The notes beneath the pieces are model-generated. The model ran no database searches. It saw only the letters and a program-made list of their open reading frames with translations, and was not told where the DNA came from. Below are positions 20,341 to 32,959 of a stretch of 64,000 nt of DNA, one piece after another (the stretch's first letter is position 1; every line of letters starts with the position of its first letter). Both the position numbers and the translations under genes were made by a program. The DNA is from Xenopus tropicalis. Taxonomy: Eukaryota; Chordata; Amphibia; Anura; Pipidae. Location of the stretch: positions 47,815,358-47,879,357 of the forward strand of contig NC_030683.2 of assembly GCF_000004195.4 (NCBI RefSeq), written 5' to 3'.

Positions 20341-22095
20341 TTGGTACCACATTTCTGGACTGTTGTACTGCTTATATTCTAGCTTCCTCCTTGGTCCCAA
20401 CTCCAAACCAATTAAGAGCTGAGCAAGCCCTTAAACTATGGACAATCTTAATGGACATTATAATTTAATTTAAGACAATTAATTTAATCTCTACAACTTT
20501 TTAAACAGTTTGTTTTTTTAGACCAAAAAAACACTGCTAATGTTGGTTGTTATCAATATTGATTAGAACAAACATGCTTCCCACGCCGCAGCTGTCATTT
20601 CACCTGATATACCTTGTTTAATACATATTTTTTTATTTTTCCTCCCATGTGAAATGATAAAACAAATGTTTAGAAAGCGCCTTTTGTTCCTGCTGAACTC
20701 ACAAACACATGTTTCCAAAACCTGGACAGAGATTTAGGTGCAACGGAGTGTGCAAGCATTGAAAAACAGTAGAGAATTAAATGTTGTGTTAACAATTTGA
20801 GTTTGTGCCAGCAGTTTCAAGCAGAGAGAGAAAGAGAGAGGTTTGTGCATACCCTCTAACTTCTGCCTAGTGAAGCAGTGGAGCCTTACTGATTTCTTCT
20901 TTTAACCTGCTTATTAGATGAATTGTACAAAAGCATTAAGCAGCTAATATGTATACTGCTTGGTCTCTAAAGTATTGCGGAGCGTGCAGCTTTCTCACTG
21001 AACCATCTCTTCGACTCAGCAAAGAAAACACTACAAACATAAATAGAATTAAAGGAAAAAACACCATTATTTTTAAACCAAACACATTTCTATGTTACAT
21101 AGCAATGCGCTGAACAAAAGATGATTACATGTTTTGTGTTTTTTATTAGCTTTATATTCTTCGTATGTCAAGGGACTGTTTATGTGAAAACTATTGATGA
21201 GTGCCACATTCTTTGCCCTGGAATGTGAATTATTGAACTGAAGTAGATTATTAACAGTCATTATACACACACTTATGCACACAAACACTAGAGGTTTGCC
21301 TCTGATTATGCTCATGCACTGTGGCAATGACATTATCCAATTGCCACAATAGTTTGTCTACATAGTCAGAAAATAAATACAAGTTTGATATTAATGGCGA
21401 AGATAAACCTTAGTTTAAAATAAAGTTCCATTTGGATTTGAGCTCAAAATCATGTCAAGTCCCAAATAAATTAAATCTTTTCCACTCAAAAATATGTCAG
21501 CTGGTATACGATTTAGAATGGAGCAAAAACAATAGTATCAGCAGAAGGAGATGGCAAAGCCACATGTAAATGGCTACTTAGATCTGCCTAAAATGAATAA
21601 CCTCCACTGTATGATTCTCCCTTCTCGGTGAGTGTGTTTTACTTTGTACAAGTACAAGAACTTGTTTACAAGTAAGGGGTTTTGCTTTAATGCATTTACC
21701 ATATATGCACCACCAGGTAGAAAACAGTGATCTTAAGATGTGTTGAGTTGTTGCTACGGTAGTAATTCCTGTAGTTTTAGTACCTAGATCAGGACTATGG
21801 ATTTCCCATCTTTCTCAGTGAGACCTTTAGTGGATCTCCACGTGACTTAAAGGAAGTTTCTCTCTGCTACATAATGTCATGCTGAGTGCAACTCACTTTC
21901 CATTGTGAGTTGGTCAGACACCTTGAAGTAAAACACCCTACGTTACCCTAGATTGATGTTTCAACACATATTTCTGCCTGCACTACACTGGTACTAGTAG
22001 TAAACTTGTTTACTCAGTTACATTCTCAAAAGGGAATATGTTATTTACCTGTAATAATTAATTTCTCATTTGTTATATGCTCAAGCCTTTTATTG
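20341..22095. other. No gene seen
   Basis: AT-rich unique-looking sequence with no repeat or exon signature that I recognise, apart from a short AG-rich run (20822-20840). Confidence 0.45.
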
Positions 22096-22103
22096 CTGTA
22101 GAT

Positions 22104-23022
22104 CAGTGCTGTCCAACTTCTACGGTGCCGAGGGCCGGAATTTCTCTAGCATACATGGTGGAGGGCCGCTAATGGAAGCCAGTTTTGGCCACTCCCCTTT
22201 TTGAAACCACACCCACTTCAAACCACACCTATTTTATCACAATGGTGGTAGCACAGCAAAATCCCAAATGCTTGGTCCTCACTGTGGGGATATCAACCAT
22301 CATTCATATGTGAAAGAATTATGTCATATTAAGATATACCCTTAAATTCCATATGCCTCCTCCTCCCCTGTGGATAGCAGAGCAACCCCCAGTACATAAT
22401 TACACACCTTAGGGACCATTTAATGGCTATTTCCAACTGCTAACAAACTCCCACAACAAACCCCTGCCAGGTTCACCTCCCACAAGCAGCATAGGGCAAG
22501 CAGAGTATGGCACACACAGGCAGCACTCTGTCTGTCCTATGCTGTCTGTGTGTGCCATACTCTGCCTGCCCTACCCTGACTGTGTGTGTCATACTCTGCC
22601 TGCCCTACCCTTCCTGTGTGTGCCATACCCTCCCTGACCAATGCTGCCTCTGTGTGCCATACTCTCCCTGCCCTATGCTGGCTGTATGTGCCATACTCTG
22701 CCTACAGTACCTATGTCTGAGGTGTGAAGAAGTGAACAATGGGAGTGATTACAGTCTGAGCCTGAGGTGTGAACACTGCAGGGGGTGAACAATGCAGGTA
22801 TTAAAAGGTGTGAAAAACACAGGGGATTGCATTTTTAAACAATACAGGGGGATTACAGCCTGAATCTGAGGTGAGAACCATGCAGGGGGCCAGTTAATCT
22901 CAGTACTGATACCATTTAAAGCTAACACAAAGGTAAGCCATCAAAGCAGCCAGACAGGTGGGGGGCCACATAGAGGGGGGTCACGGGCCGCATGCGGCCC
23001 GCGGGCCGCCAGTTGGACACTG
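22104..23022. mobile_element. hAT non-autonomous element with perfect 8-bp TSD
   Basis: The termini are CAGTGCTGTCCAAC and GTTGGACACTG. The flanks are CTGTAGAT at 22096-22103 and again at 23023-23030, a perfect 8-bp duplication as made by hAT transposases. Near both ends are GAGGGCCG and CGGGCCGC words. The interior holds a ~45-bp minisatellite (described separately) and shorter repeats around TGAACAATG. No transposase is encoded. Confidence 0.88.
22505..22710. repeat. ~45-bp minisatellite inside the hAT element
   Basis: The unit contains TGTGTGTGCCATACTCTGCC followed by TGCCCTAcycle-type sequence ending before the next CTGTGTGTG. At least four diverged copies occur. It produces a Cys/Pro-rich open frame (22507-22788) that I do not consider a gene. 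Confidence 0.7.
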
Positions 23023-23109
23023 CTGTAGATCATACACACTTAGGGACTTTGGTATCCACACTATGGCATTTATGTTCTGGGAGCCAGAAAATTAAATGTG
23101 GACCATGTA

Positions 23110-23370
23110 TTAACAGAGCCAGGCATGGATTCAGAGCAAATTTCCACATTTTGCCATTGGCAAATTGTTTTGCGAAATTTTCTGCTACAATTCGCCGCAA
23201 AAACAATTCTCACAAAAATAGACTCAGTCGCACAAAATGGGTGCAGTTGCGTCAAAATGGTTGCGGTCGCATAAAAAAAAGATGCACACAACTAAAAGGT
23301 CAAATGCATTTTGCTGATTTTTCATAGTTTCACAAATTTTTCTTTGTTTTGCGAATTTTTCACTCATTAC
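23110..23370. mobile_element. hAT-like MITE, TAGTGATGAGC family, left-truncated
   Basis: GCCAGGCATGGATT, CGCCGCAAAAAC and repeated GTCGCA/GTTGCG words match the interior of the copy at 60945-61163, and it ends TTTTTCACTCATTACTA. The left terminus is missing. Confidence 0.6.
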
Positions 23371-23402
23371 TAATTACATTATAATCATCTGTCATTTTAT
23401 GG

Positions 23403-23566
23403 GGTTATGTAATAAAAGGCACTAAGTTTGCCCAGGAGCAGTAACCCATAGCAACCAATCAGCAGGTAGAATTTACTGGTCACCTGTTTAATAACGAACA
23501 TTTTATTGGTTTCTATGGGTTACTGCACTTGGCAAGCTTAGTGCCTTTTATTACATATGGGGGTTA
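23403..23566. mobile_element. Palindromic MITE, GTAATAAAAGGCACTAAG termini
   Basis: The left arm ATGTAATAAAAGGCACTAAG is mirrored by the right arm CTTAGTGCCTTTTATTACAT. GCAGTAACCCATAG on the left pairs with CTATGGGTTACTGC on the right. The centre includes CCAATCAGCAG and GGTCACCTGTTTA. The same CCAATCAGCA/GTCACCT core appears as a fragment near 44650. It is non-coding. Confidence 0.8.
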
Positions 23567-23584
23567 GTTTCTTATATAACACAG

Positions 23585-23915
23585 TACAGGTATGGGACCT
23601 GTTATCTGGAATGCTCGGGACCTGGGGTATTACAGATAAGGGATCTTTCTGTAATTTGGATCTCCATAACTTAAGTCTGCTAAAAAACATTTAAATGTTG
23701 AATAAACCCAATAGGATTGTTTTGCCTCCAATAAGGATTAATTATATCTTAGTTGGGATCAAGTACAAGGTTCTGTTTTATAATTACGTAGAAAAATGAA
23801 ATCATTTTTAAAAAATTTAATTAATCGCTTATAATGGAATCTATGGGAGATGGCCTTTCCGTAATTCAGAACTTTCTGGATAATGGGTTTCTGGATAAGG
23901 GATCCCATACCTGTA
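23585..23915 (+). mobile_element. ~330-bp MITE, TACAGGTATGGGA family, full length
   Basis: It is 331 bp from TACAGGTATGGGACCTGTTA to GGGATCCCATACCTGTA, with perfect outer ends and no coding capacity. It is the best preserved copy in the window and useful as the family reference. Confidence 0.9.
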
Positions 23916-26414
23916 CATTTAGTTTAATATCTATTAGTTAATTAACTCTATAGTAGTTATTGCTAATTTAGTCTCAGGCTACTGTTTTCCCAACAGTTTG
24001 TCTAGTTTGTAGCCTTGTGTGGAAGCATTTATGGATTTCATACCCCTTTAAGCAGAAGCTTAAGATTTAACCTTTTAGTGCATCAGTGTGGGCCAAAAAC
24101 TAGCTTACAGCAGACCACGGGGGTATATTTAACTTACTGAAGTATTTATAAAGATGTTTCATAAAAGCTATGCTGAGCTCAAAGTAAATTTCTCACATTC
24201 TCACATCCCAAAGTTACTTTGGAATTTACACAAAAACAGGCAATAGTCTAGGAAAGTTGCATAAAAACCATGTGCTAGGCCCCAGGACTTTGAAGGACCT
24301 AAAAAGCACAATAATATGATAGAGAACCTAAGATACCAGCACATTACTACTAGATAAAAGTTCTATATGGATGGAAAAGGTAATATAAGTAATATAGTGG
24401 TAACTGGGAACATTGGGGTTTCAGAGCCATAAGGCAGGGCCAATGTAATAAAAAATCTGCATTGAGTCTCAAGTCCCGTTGGATGTCAGTTTAGAAAATA
24501 TTAAAACTCATGTGAAAACAAAATACAGTACTTTCCAAATTAACTCTGTAACAAACTGTTATTAATATTATTATGATTTAATCCACTAAAAAATATATGA
24601 ATGGTTAAATTATCTCTCGCCTCTACTTTCTATTTCTAAATTACAATAAGAATTTTTCTGTGTTTCTTTTTAGTTCTGCTTGTCTCGGAAGCACTGATTT
24701 TGTTTTTATCAACCCTCCTCCTGCATCTTTAGAATCTAAATTCTATGGTACATCAAGTCATCAGAGATATGATTATAAGCAAGTAGGCATTTGAGCTTAT
24801 TAACATTCATGCAGCCAACTTGTGATTGTTCAAGGTGATGGAACTGGCAGCAAGCCATCCCATAGATGAGTGAAAAACACAAATTTTTGAAAAGGTTATG
24901 GATATATTTTATACGGTTTAAGGAATTACACAAATACTAGAACAGCTTAAATCCAATGTACTTATAGCTGAGAAATCTATCTCCAGGAATGTAATGCTCA
25001 AGTGATTGATACATCAGGGATTACACCCTAAGGCTTCTCCCCCTTTTTTGCTTTATATTTCATCAGAGGCATGAAATATTAAGTAAAAAAGTTTAGTTAG
25101 GGACAAATTCATTGCATTTGTCTTTATTACTGACTGTGTAAAAAGTTTTCAATTTCTCAGGCTATTTGATTTACTGCTGCTGTTTCAGCCTTCATTCCAG
25201 TAAAGTATTTTAATATTAATTACTATAATGAAACAGAGCACAATTATAATAGTTTTTTTTTTTTTTAATATGATTGACTATCCTCACCTTCTGGAAAAAG
25301 GGCAATCATTGCTGCATCAAGGGACCTTGTTGTAAAAACTTGTGTTCCAGAATCTTTATCCCACTAATTATTTTATTTTGCTGAGTGAAAGATAAAGTAC
25401 TATTATCATTAGGAAAGCATTAAATAGCACCTAATAGAGCAAATGAAAAAGGGGAAGGGCCTGAAGCATATTGTGTGTAGACTGACTTACTAATTCAGCA
25501 ACTCTTTGCAACATTATAGAGGACTGGTGCCCAGACTGTTTGGCTGGCATCTCTGGGGTGCTTAGAGCAGAGTCAGGGTGTGCTCAGCTGTCTATTTGCT
25601 GTCATAGATACATATGAAATAAGCATCTAGAAGGTTAGTGGCCTAAATGAAACAGCATGGTCCAAAGGTCCAGATTCTTGGGGAACGCTGATAGTAATAG
25701 TACTGGGAATCTTAGGTCTGTGTAGAGCTACTATATTGAAGAATACATTTTAAAATTACCTAATGCAGACATTGACTGCATAAGTCATCTACTTATATTT
25801 TATAAGTATAATATTTTACCCTTTCCTTTTTTGATTTTTGGTAGCAAGGAATTAACAATAAAGGCGGGGGCCCTCAAATCTGTTCTTTCCAAACTGGGGG
25901 TTTATGTTCCAAGGGTGGTCCTGTAAATAGTGGGCCATTATGCAGTGGTATTTGTTAGGGATGTAATTACACTGTATGTGTGACAGGAAACCAAAATCAG
26001 TTAAACTGGGTGGGAGAAATTTGTCTCCCATGGCTGTTACACATATACTGAATTTACTGTTAGCAAAAATCACAGATTGGTCAGAAAGAAGGCCCCTGAG
26101 AGTCTCTGGCCCCTAAAATCTACCTAGTTATAAGTGACTAAAAGGAAGCTTCTAGGTTACTATTTATGCACATTTGTAATATATTTAATGAACAAATATA
26201 TAGTTTACCACTGTTTATAGTTGGCAAATGAGTAGTAAGAAGGAAGCAAAGATGTAATCTAGACAGTCTAAGATGGTCTGGAAGAAAGCAGACTTCTGGA
26301 TCGTGTTAGAAAATATAAAAGTCCCTTTCATGCCAAGCAGTGACACTGCATGTTTTAGTGTGGTAACTGCTTCACTATAAAAACAACAAAAAGAAACTGG
26401 AGTTGAAGAGGTGC
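23916..26414. other. No gene seen
   Basis: No LINE, MITE or exon signature was recognised. T-runs lie at 25252-25266. Short chance frames only. Confidence 0.45.
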
Positions 26415-26731
26415 TTAAAAGTACAGTAACATCAAAAAGTAAAAGTGCTTTAAAGTAATTAAAATGTAATGTACTGTTACCCTGCACTGGTAAATCTTAT
26501 GTGTCACTACTATAGTTTATAGTTTATATAAGCAAGCTGCTTTGTAGCAATGGAGGCAATTAAAATAGGGCTAAATGGCTTATCTGCTATCTGCTTTGTA
26601 ACCTGAACCTTTTCTTATTTAAATGAGAAGTTTATTTTTATAAACTATAGTAGTGTTTCTGAAGCACTAGTTTAACCAGGGCAGGACAACAGTACATTAA
26701 AAGTTAATTGTTGGCGTTACTGTTCCTTTAA
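26415..26731. mobile_element. T2-family MITE, TTAA-flanked
   Basis: It starts TTAAAAGTACAGTAACATCA and ends GGCGTTACTGTTCCTTTAA, the T2/Kolobok pattern. Inverted words include GTAATGTACTGTTACCCTGC against GGGCAGGACAACAGTACATT and ACTACTATAGTTTATA against TATAAACTATAGTAGT. TTAA occurs at both borders. It is a non-autonomous palindrome. Confidence 0.85.
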
Positions 26732-27885
26732 TAGTGATATTAATATTGGCTTGAAATTCACAGATTCATTGAACTTAGTGCATGTGTCTACCCCATTGGT
26801 GACAATATTGCCCATTTTATTCATCATGTCCCTGGCTATCTCTAATGTCCCCAGAGGGAGTGGTGGTGTATCTATAAAGTATTTAGAAAGTGTTCATGTT
26901 GGAAGTAGATAGGTTAGGTTTGGGTGACCACATAATCATTTGTTCGTAATATATTTAGCAAAGTATATTGTGAAATGACTCAGATCAAGCCACTTCCAGT
27001 GGGTTGAGATACCATAGTTGTACTTGCTCATACAGATTCAATATGCAGCAATATTCAGTTAATGTAGACAGAGAACAGATACATTGATATATAGTAAAAT
27101 ATAAGTTTTTTTCTGCTCAAGATTTTGACAGCTTGAGATGATAAAGGACAGAATAAGAATCTTGATAGCTTTTCAAAAACAAAAAATCATGTATATTTGA
27201 TATTTAGACCTCAATCATCAGTGTTGAAAGTCTGTCTTGCTCCTGTCCTCTGTCTCTTAACTGCAGTTATTTGAAAATAAGGACTCACCTGTGTTCAACT
27301 GAATTTCATATTTTATTCTCAAGTTTAAGTTTAATTGAAAGGATCTGCATATATGCTCATTAAAATCAATGTTACTCTGCTCTTTTAGTTCTTCATTTTA
27401 ACTGAGCTACCTAAGATGATGACACAGAGATCTAAAAATGTTTCAGGATAAAAGGATGAGCTTCAGCTATTCGATGAGCTGCCATTTTATTTTTATCACT
27501 ATTTGACAATTAAAGTACACTTAATGGCCATTTTAAAACTGGCAGTGGATTAACCTTTTAGCACAGAAACAACAAAATCATTCTGCAGTTAAATGTGTAA
27601 TTCCATGTTTAGAGGTGGAATTCAGATATACTTTCTATACAGACTATTTTTGTAGGGTTTTTCCACTAATGTAAAAAGACTTAACACTCGATTAGAATAT
27701 AAAACTTTCAGATTACCATTTGCCATGTTTCATTTTCCACTGTGTCTGGAGAGAGCTCTTCTTGTAGTGTTTGTATTCCCTACTATTTACTGTATAACTG
27801 TTCTTATTACCTTCATAAATTGCTATTTTAATTGTTAACAAGTCATATTGTTGACAATAGTCAGCAAGAACTGTTTGGGACATAG
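26732..27885. other. No gene seen
   Basis: Unique-looking AT-rich sequence; nothing recognised. Confidence 0.45.
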
Positions 27886-27887
27886 AG

Positions 27888-28030
27888 TATTATTATTATT
27901 ATTCTATATTTATATAGCACTGACATATTCCACAAATCTTACAGAGATTTTACATCATTCACTGTCCCAGTGAAGCTTACTGTCTCTATCCCTATCACCT
28001 TTATACACACTATGCTCAGTGTTATCAGAA
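27888..28030 (-). mobile_element. LINE/SINE 3'-tail fragment, reversed
   Basis: (ATT)n followed by TATATTTATATAGCACTGAC and ATATTCCACAAATCTTACAG is the reverse complement of the GCGGAATATGTTGGCGC-type tail seen at 13860-13900. TTCACTGTCCCAGTGAAGCT continues the same tail. Confidence 0.6.
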
Positions 28031-28066
28031 GGGAATCAAAATACCCAGGAAGAAGTTAATACAGAC

Positions 28067-28083
28067 GGGGGGGGGGGGGGGGG
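28067..28083 (+). repeat. 17-base poly-G run
   Basis: Seventeen consecutive G residues, long enough for intramolecular quadruplex formation on the + strand. The length may also reflect assembly uncertainty. Confidence 0.9.
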
Positions 28084-28384
28084 TAGAATTACTACTTGCA
28101 GATAGAGCCCTAGCTGGGATCAAGTCTAGGACCGCAGTTCTGCAAGGCCGCTCTCCTATTGGATCATTTGGCTGCTTAACTACTGGGTCAACTGGGCTTA
28201 TGCACAGAGACAGGATTTGCCCTAGCCATATAACACATAGTGGCCAACTTTTGGAGGTTATAGAGCACATAGGAAGAAAGCAAATATTGTGTTGACACAA
28301 ACATCTTTATATGGGTTATAAGTTAAGTTAAATAAGTTAAGTTCATTTTACCTGAATTATAGTTAGGACAAATGACAACACTAT

Positions 28385-28901
28385 AGGGTTGATTCACTAA
28401 AGTGCGATAAAACGAGCGCTATTTATAGCATGCGTTAAAAATTTTATTGCGTCTTATTTTTCGTGTCTTAACGCACAATTCACTAAAAGTATATTTGCGT
28501 TAATTTAGACCCGATGCTGTTTGTGTTATTTAAGTCACTAAGACTATTTTCGTGTGGTATTTGGAGCAACGCGCGCTAATTAATGCAGCACGCTACTTGT
28601 TGCGTGCACTAAGTAACGCACGTTCCCTACTTATCGTGTGCACGCCATATTAGCCATACACACCATTACGTTCGTAAAACTACTTTTTTTGAAAATGACC
28701 ATTTCCCTGCAAACTGGAGGCTACATCACTCTAGGGCCAGCACATAATTAAATAAATCACACTGCAAAGTTGCACGCTATTTAACACATGTGATATGTGA
28801 CTTAACGCATGCGATAATACTTAAGCGAATCGCACGTTTTTTTGCGCCAATTTTAATGCAAAAAGGCACTTTAGTGAATCGCACTTTAGTGAATCAACCC
28901 T
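28385..28901. mobile_element. MITE, GATTCACTAAAG family, complete
   Basis: The termini AGGGTTGATTCACTAAAG and CTTTAGTGAATCAACCCT are near-perfect inverted repeats. The interior has ATTTATAGCATGCGTTAAAA and TCCCTGCAAACTGGAGGCTA, shared with the copy at 16194. The flanking TAT on both sides may be the target duplication. It is non-coding. Confidence 0.85.
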
Positions 28902-28940
28902 TATATTTGAATGCTAAACTTCTATACCCGAAATGACTAT

Positions 28941-29270
28941 AACAGGTATGGGACCTGTTATCCAGAACGCTTGGGACCTGGAGTTTTCCGGATAAGGGAT
29001 CTTTCTGTAATTTGGATCTCCATCATTTAAGTCTGCTAAAAATCATTTAAATACTGAATAAACCCAATAGGCTTGTTTTGCCTCCAATAAGGATTAATTA
29101 CATATTAGTTGGGATCAAGTACAAGCTTCTGTTTTATTATTATAGAAAAAAAGGAAATTACTTTTAAAAATTACAATTATTTGCTTATAATGGAGTCTAT
29201 GGGAGATGGCCTTTCCGTAATTCGGAACTTTCTGGATAACGGGTTTCCGGATAGGGATCCCATACCTGTA
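28941..29270 (+). mobile_element. ~330-bp MITE, TACAGGTATGGGA family
   Basis: It begins AACAGGTATGGGACCTGTTA and ends GGGATCCCATACCTGTA, with all internal family blocks present. The 82-codon frame over it (29109-29357) is only an open stretch of the repeat. Confidence 0.88.
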
Positions 29271-32064
29271 TATGCATGTATACAAAATAGACTCGAAATA
29301 GAATTGAAGTACAATAGAAACGATGTTTTGCAGTCAGGATATCTAATGAAAGTATAAACTGCAGTGCAATGAAAGATATAGAAAAAAATGTTTTCCAACT
29401 GAAAAAATAAAACAACCCTTTTTGTTGCCTATTAATTCAAATTGCCAAGAAAGATTTTCATCCTTAAACATGTTTTTTGTACTGAATATTTCCTTCGTTT
29501 ATTGCAGTATTTACAGAAGTAGCATTTTGATCTAGAATATAACAGTGATTTAAAATAGTTATCCTCTTTTTAGGTAGGCTATGAAATATCCTGTGCAGTT
29601 CCTTTAGCCCATATACTTTATTATAAGTAGAATAAATTCAACAATTATGCAGAATGCTTATAGAAAAAAATAAAAATAATAGCAGTAATAGTAATAATAA
29701 TAATATACGTCCCTGGCTCAGTAGAGCCTACAATTCAAATACCCTATTACTTCTCATTGTCATGTGACGTTGTCATGTATTAGTATGTACAAGTATTAAC
29801 CTAAATTGTGAAAAGTAATGATTAGGGAGATTTGCTACTGACTTCCATAGGAAACAAAGGTACTTGTATGTATACAGTATTACTATAAACCTTACACATG
29901 TACATATGCCTGGGGGGGAAAAAGTATATTGTATAATAATAATAATAATTGTATAATAATATGGACCCTCACCCCATTAGGAAGTGGGGGTTACATCTTT
30001 GGCTGTTAATGAGAGTAGTTTCTACGTACATAGCTGACTATGCCTGCTTAGCAAAGTGGGTATCTTCAGTGCTCACTCTTTCATTTGTATGCTTGTATGA
30101 AAGATCACTAAGATCCAAAATATGCTGTACTGAATACAATTCTTGTTAATACCAGGGGTTTTCTATGTTATTTTCCAATTACAAAACAAGAGAACTGAAA
30201 CTGTACCTCCTAGCACTGAACAGATTTAAGTCTTATATATTAACCCAATAATGAATGCCCATAGGGCTCTCTATGGTCCAACAATGGCCTCACTCTTGTA
30301 ACATAATTGCTGTGAGACCAACTTTGCGGCCTTGTAGTGAGTGACCCATTTTGACTCCTTGACACTTCCGCTCACAGAGCAATTACACTGTAGGCATTTC
30401 TTTTACAATGCTGGTGATGTGTAATAGATGAACATAAGTTAGATGCTCCAAAGCTATGCTATAATTTTGAATATAATGGACACACTTACATTATTTACAG
30501 TATTTCTCCTTTACATGTGAAACTTTCTGTCTTACTTATCACTGAAACAGTCTTCCAAGATAGGGTGGTTGTTTCTTTTATTAAGAGCAATACAACTGAT
30601 GCTTGCGCTCTAAATTAATTGTCTGCAGACCTCCGTAATCCTCTCTCTTTAGAAGTGAATTAGTTGCACCAAACCTGTAAAGGTAAACTCTCAATCCAGC
30701 GCACAGTTCCTATGACAACTGCTAGGAAAGAAAATTAGGTTCCTTCATTGGAGGAGAAATGTCTTTTTGCAAACTGTTATTGATGAGCTAAAGCAGTGCG
30801 TTTCACAGAAATCCACATCTGAAATGATAAATGATCATTCTCAGAGATGGAACCGTTTTAATAGCTTGCAGAGTTTTTACAGCGGCTTCAAAATAAATAC
30901 TACTGAAAGCCTATGTAAGCAACATGGTAAAAGTAGTTTATATTTGCAGAACAGACTATGAAGAAAATGGCTTTTTATTTAAACACGGTACAAATATTAC
31001 CTGTATTGCCTTTTATAAAGTGCTGAAAACCTGTCGGTTTCAGCCTAATATAGAGGCTACTTTTTTGAGCACGGGCAATGCATCATGCTTAAAAATAGTC
31101 TGGAAAATGATACTTAAAAGAACTAAAGGGATACTGTCAGCAGAATAAAAAGTGTGTACCTTTGCAAGAAAGCAGTGTGTTATATTGTGTTGAATACTGT
31201 AGTATTGGAAACATTTTTACTATATTGCTAGAGAATGTATTGGTATTTGTTGATGGCAGAAAATATTTACTAGTAGTCATGTCACTATTTCTCCTGTCTT
31301 GCAAACAGCAGAAGCCCTATTTAGAAATACTCTACGGTTCAGAACAACTGTCTCGCAAGTCAAAGCATAATTAGTTTGTCTTAATATAAATAATATTAAC
31401 ATTTACTATACTGTCACCTGTGATGTTGAAAAGGGGGCTTAAAAACAGGCAAACTGAACTTATATGAATATGAAAGAAATGAAACTTAAGAACTGTTATC
31501 CTAAATGGGTAATTAAATCAATTCAATAAAAAGGAAGACCCAGCTATTTAGAATTTCACGTTTTTTTATCTGAACAGGGACCTGTCCCTTAGGCATAAAA
31601 GCTGCATAGTAAACGTCCTTTGAAAATTAAACATGAAGCCCAAATCTTTTTTTTTTTAATTAAATCAACGCTACCTGCTATGTATTTAAAATTGGAACTG
31701 TCAATCATATATTTCCTGCCCTGCCTCTGTGCCTTGGGAATAGGGGTGGGCAGTCAGTTACTTTCACTTTCCATTCAGCACTTCCCAGATGTTACTGCTC
31801 TACTTACATTCCCCCTACTTCCTCAAGGTCTCTAACAGTTTATCATGGGCATTAGGTCCCCTATTTTGGCACACAAGATTTTGGGGTGATACAAAACTTG
31901 CTTTAATTACAGTGTCCATAAAATGGTGCCAGCCTATTTGCTGTGATTGTAAATTTCAAGAGTAAGGGAAACAACATTTAAATGATTTATATAGTGTATA
32001 TAATGTTTATTTTGCTTAACTAGCATTATAGAAAAGCATTTGAAATGATTGCATGACAGGTCCT
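29271..32064. other. No gene seen; minor repeats
   Basis: (AAT)n short runs lie near 29690-29703 and 29935-29950. CTAAAGGGATACTGTCAGCA at 31123-31142 resembles a lone T2-type terminus. Frames of 64-74 codons at 30767-31374 follow one another on the + strand but have no domain, no splice pattern and ordinary AT-rich composition. Confidence 0.45.
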
Positions 32065-32569
32065 TAGGGATGTAGCGAACATCGCCAAAAATGTTCGCGG
32101 ACCCGTTTGCGGACTTTCGGCAAAACTCGCAAATATTCGCGAATTTTGCGAACCCCATAGACTTCAATGGGAAGGCGAACTTTAAAACCTAGAAAAGCCA
32201 TTTCTGGCCAGAAAACTGATTTTAAAGTTGTTTAAAGGGTGCCACGACCTGGACAGTGGCATGCAGGAGGGGGATCAAGCAAAAATTTCTCTGAAAAATA
32301 CTTTGTAAAAAAAACGGCCAAAAAAAAAATCGCCAAAAAAACCCGCCAAAAAATAACGCCAAAAAAAACCGCCAAAAAAAAAACGCCAAAAAATAACGCC
32401 AAAAAAACCCGCAAGCTATTCCTATGTATATGCATAGGCGATAAAACGCGGCGGAAAAACCAAGGCGATAAAACGCGGCGCCAAAAAGTGGCGAATATCG
32501 GCAAAAGTCCGCGAATTTGCGCGAACGCGAACACCCGATGTTCGCGCGAATTAGTTCGCTACATCTCTA
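32065..32569. mobile_element. hAT MITE, TAGGGATGTAGCG termini, perfect TSD
   Basis: The termini are TAGGGATGTAGCGAAC and GTTCGCTACATCTCTA. CAGGTCCT occurs at both 32057-32064 and 32570-32577, a perfect 8-bp duplication. The interior contains tandem AAAAAACGCCAAAAAATAACG-like units (about 32310-32412) that produce Lys-rich frames. It is non-coding. Its ends and duplication length suggest kinship with the TAGTGATGAGC family. Confidence 0.88.
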
Positions 32570-32753
32570 CAGGTCCTCTTTAAAGGAGGTCTAACTGGTT
32601 CTCACTAAAAATTTACACAGACAAAACAACATTTGTCATTAATAGAACATACAATTGTTTCACAGATGTTACAGGTGTTTTGATGGCCAGCCTATTGTTA
32701 TTTGAGCTTCAGCTACTACACATACAAACAGACCTTAACCCTTTAAGTGCCAA

Positions 32754-32825
32754 GGGACGTAGATTCTACGTCCTAGGTACCAAGGGACCAAAGTGCCATG
32801 GGACGTAGAATCTACGTCCAATGGC
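32754..32825. repeat. Subterminal palindromes: GGGACGTAGAWTCTACGTCC
   Basis: Two 20-bp near-perfect palindromes (GGGACGTAGATTCTACGTCC and GGGACGTAGAATCTACGTCC) stand about 50 bp apart just inside the left terminus, each followed by CTAGGTACC- or AATGGCAC-type words. Their place next to the terminus suggests transposase-binding or regulatory repeats. That role is inference. Confidence 0.75.
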
Positions 32826-32833
32826 ACTGTCGG

Positions 32834-32879
32834 GTTTACAAGCGCTGCGCTCGCTTTTAAAGCAGCGCAGCGCTTGTAA
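32834..32879. repeat. GC-rich hairpin
   Basis: TTTACAAGCGCTGCGC and GCGCAGCGCTTGTAAA are perfect inverted arms around TCGCTTTTAAAGCA. Confidence 0.8.
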
Positions 32880-32959
32880 AGCCTTCACAACCCCCTAGGC
32901 AACGAGCGAATGAAGACATACTTACGGATCCGGTCGCCCAGCCGCACCGATCCGGTCCC

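Noticed and set aside
22507..22788. Cys/Pro-rich 93-codon frame as a metallothionein-like or keratin-associated protein
   Set aside because: It is the translation of the ~45-bp minisatellite in the hAT element.
32232..32583. Lys-rich and Phe/Val-rich frames of 100-114 codons
   Set aside because: They derive from AAAACGCC repeats inside a hAT MITE.
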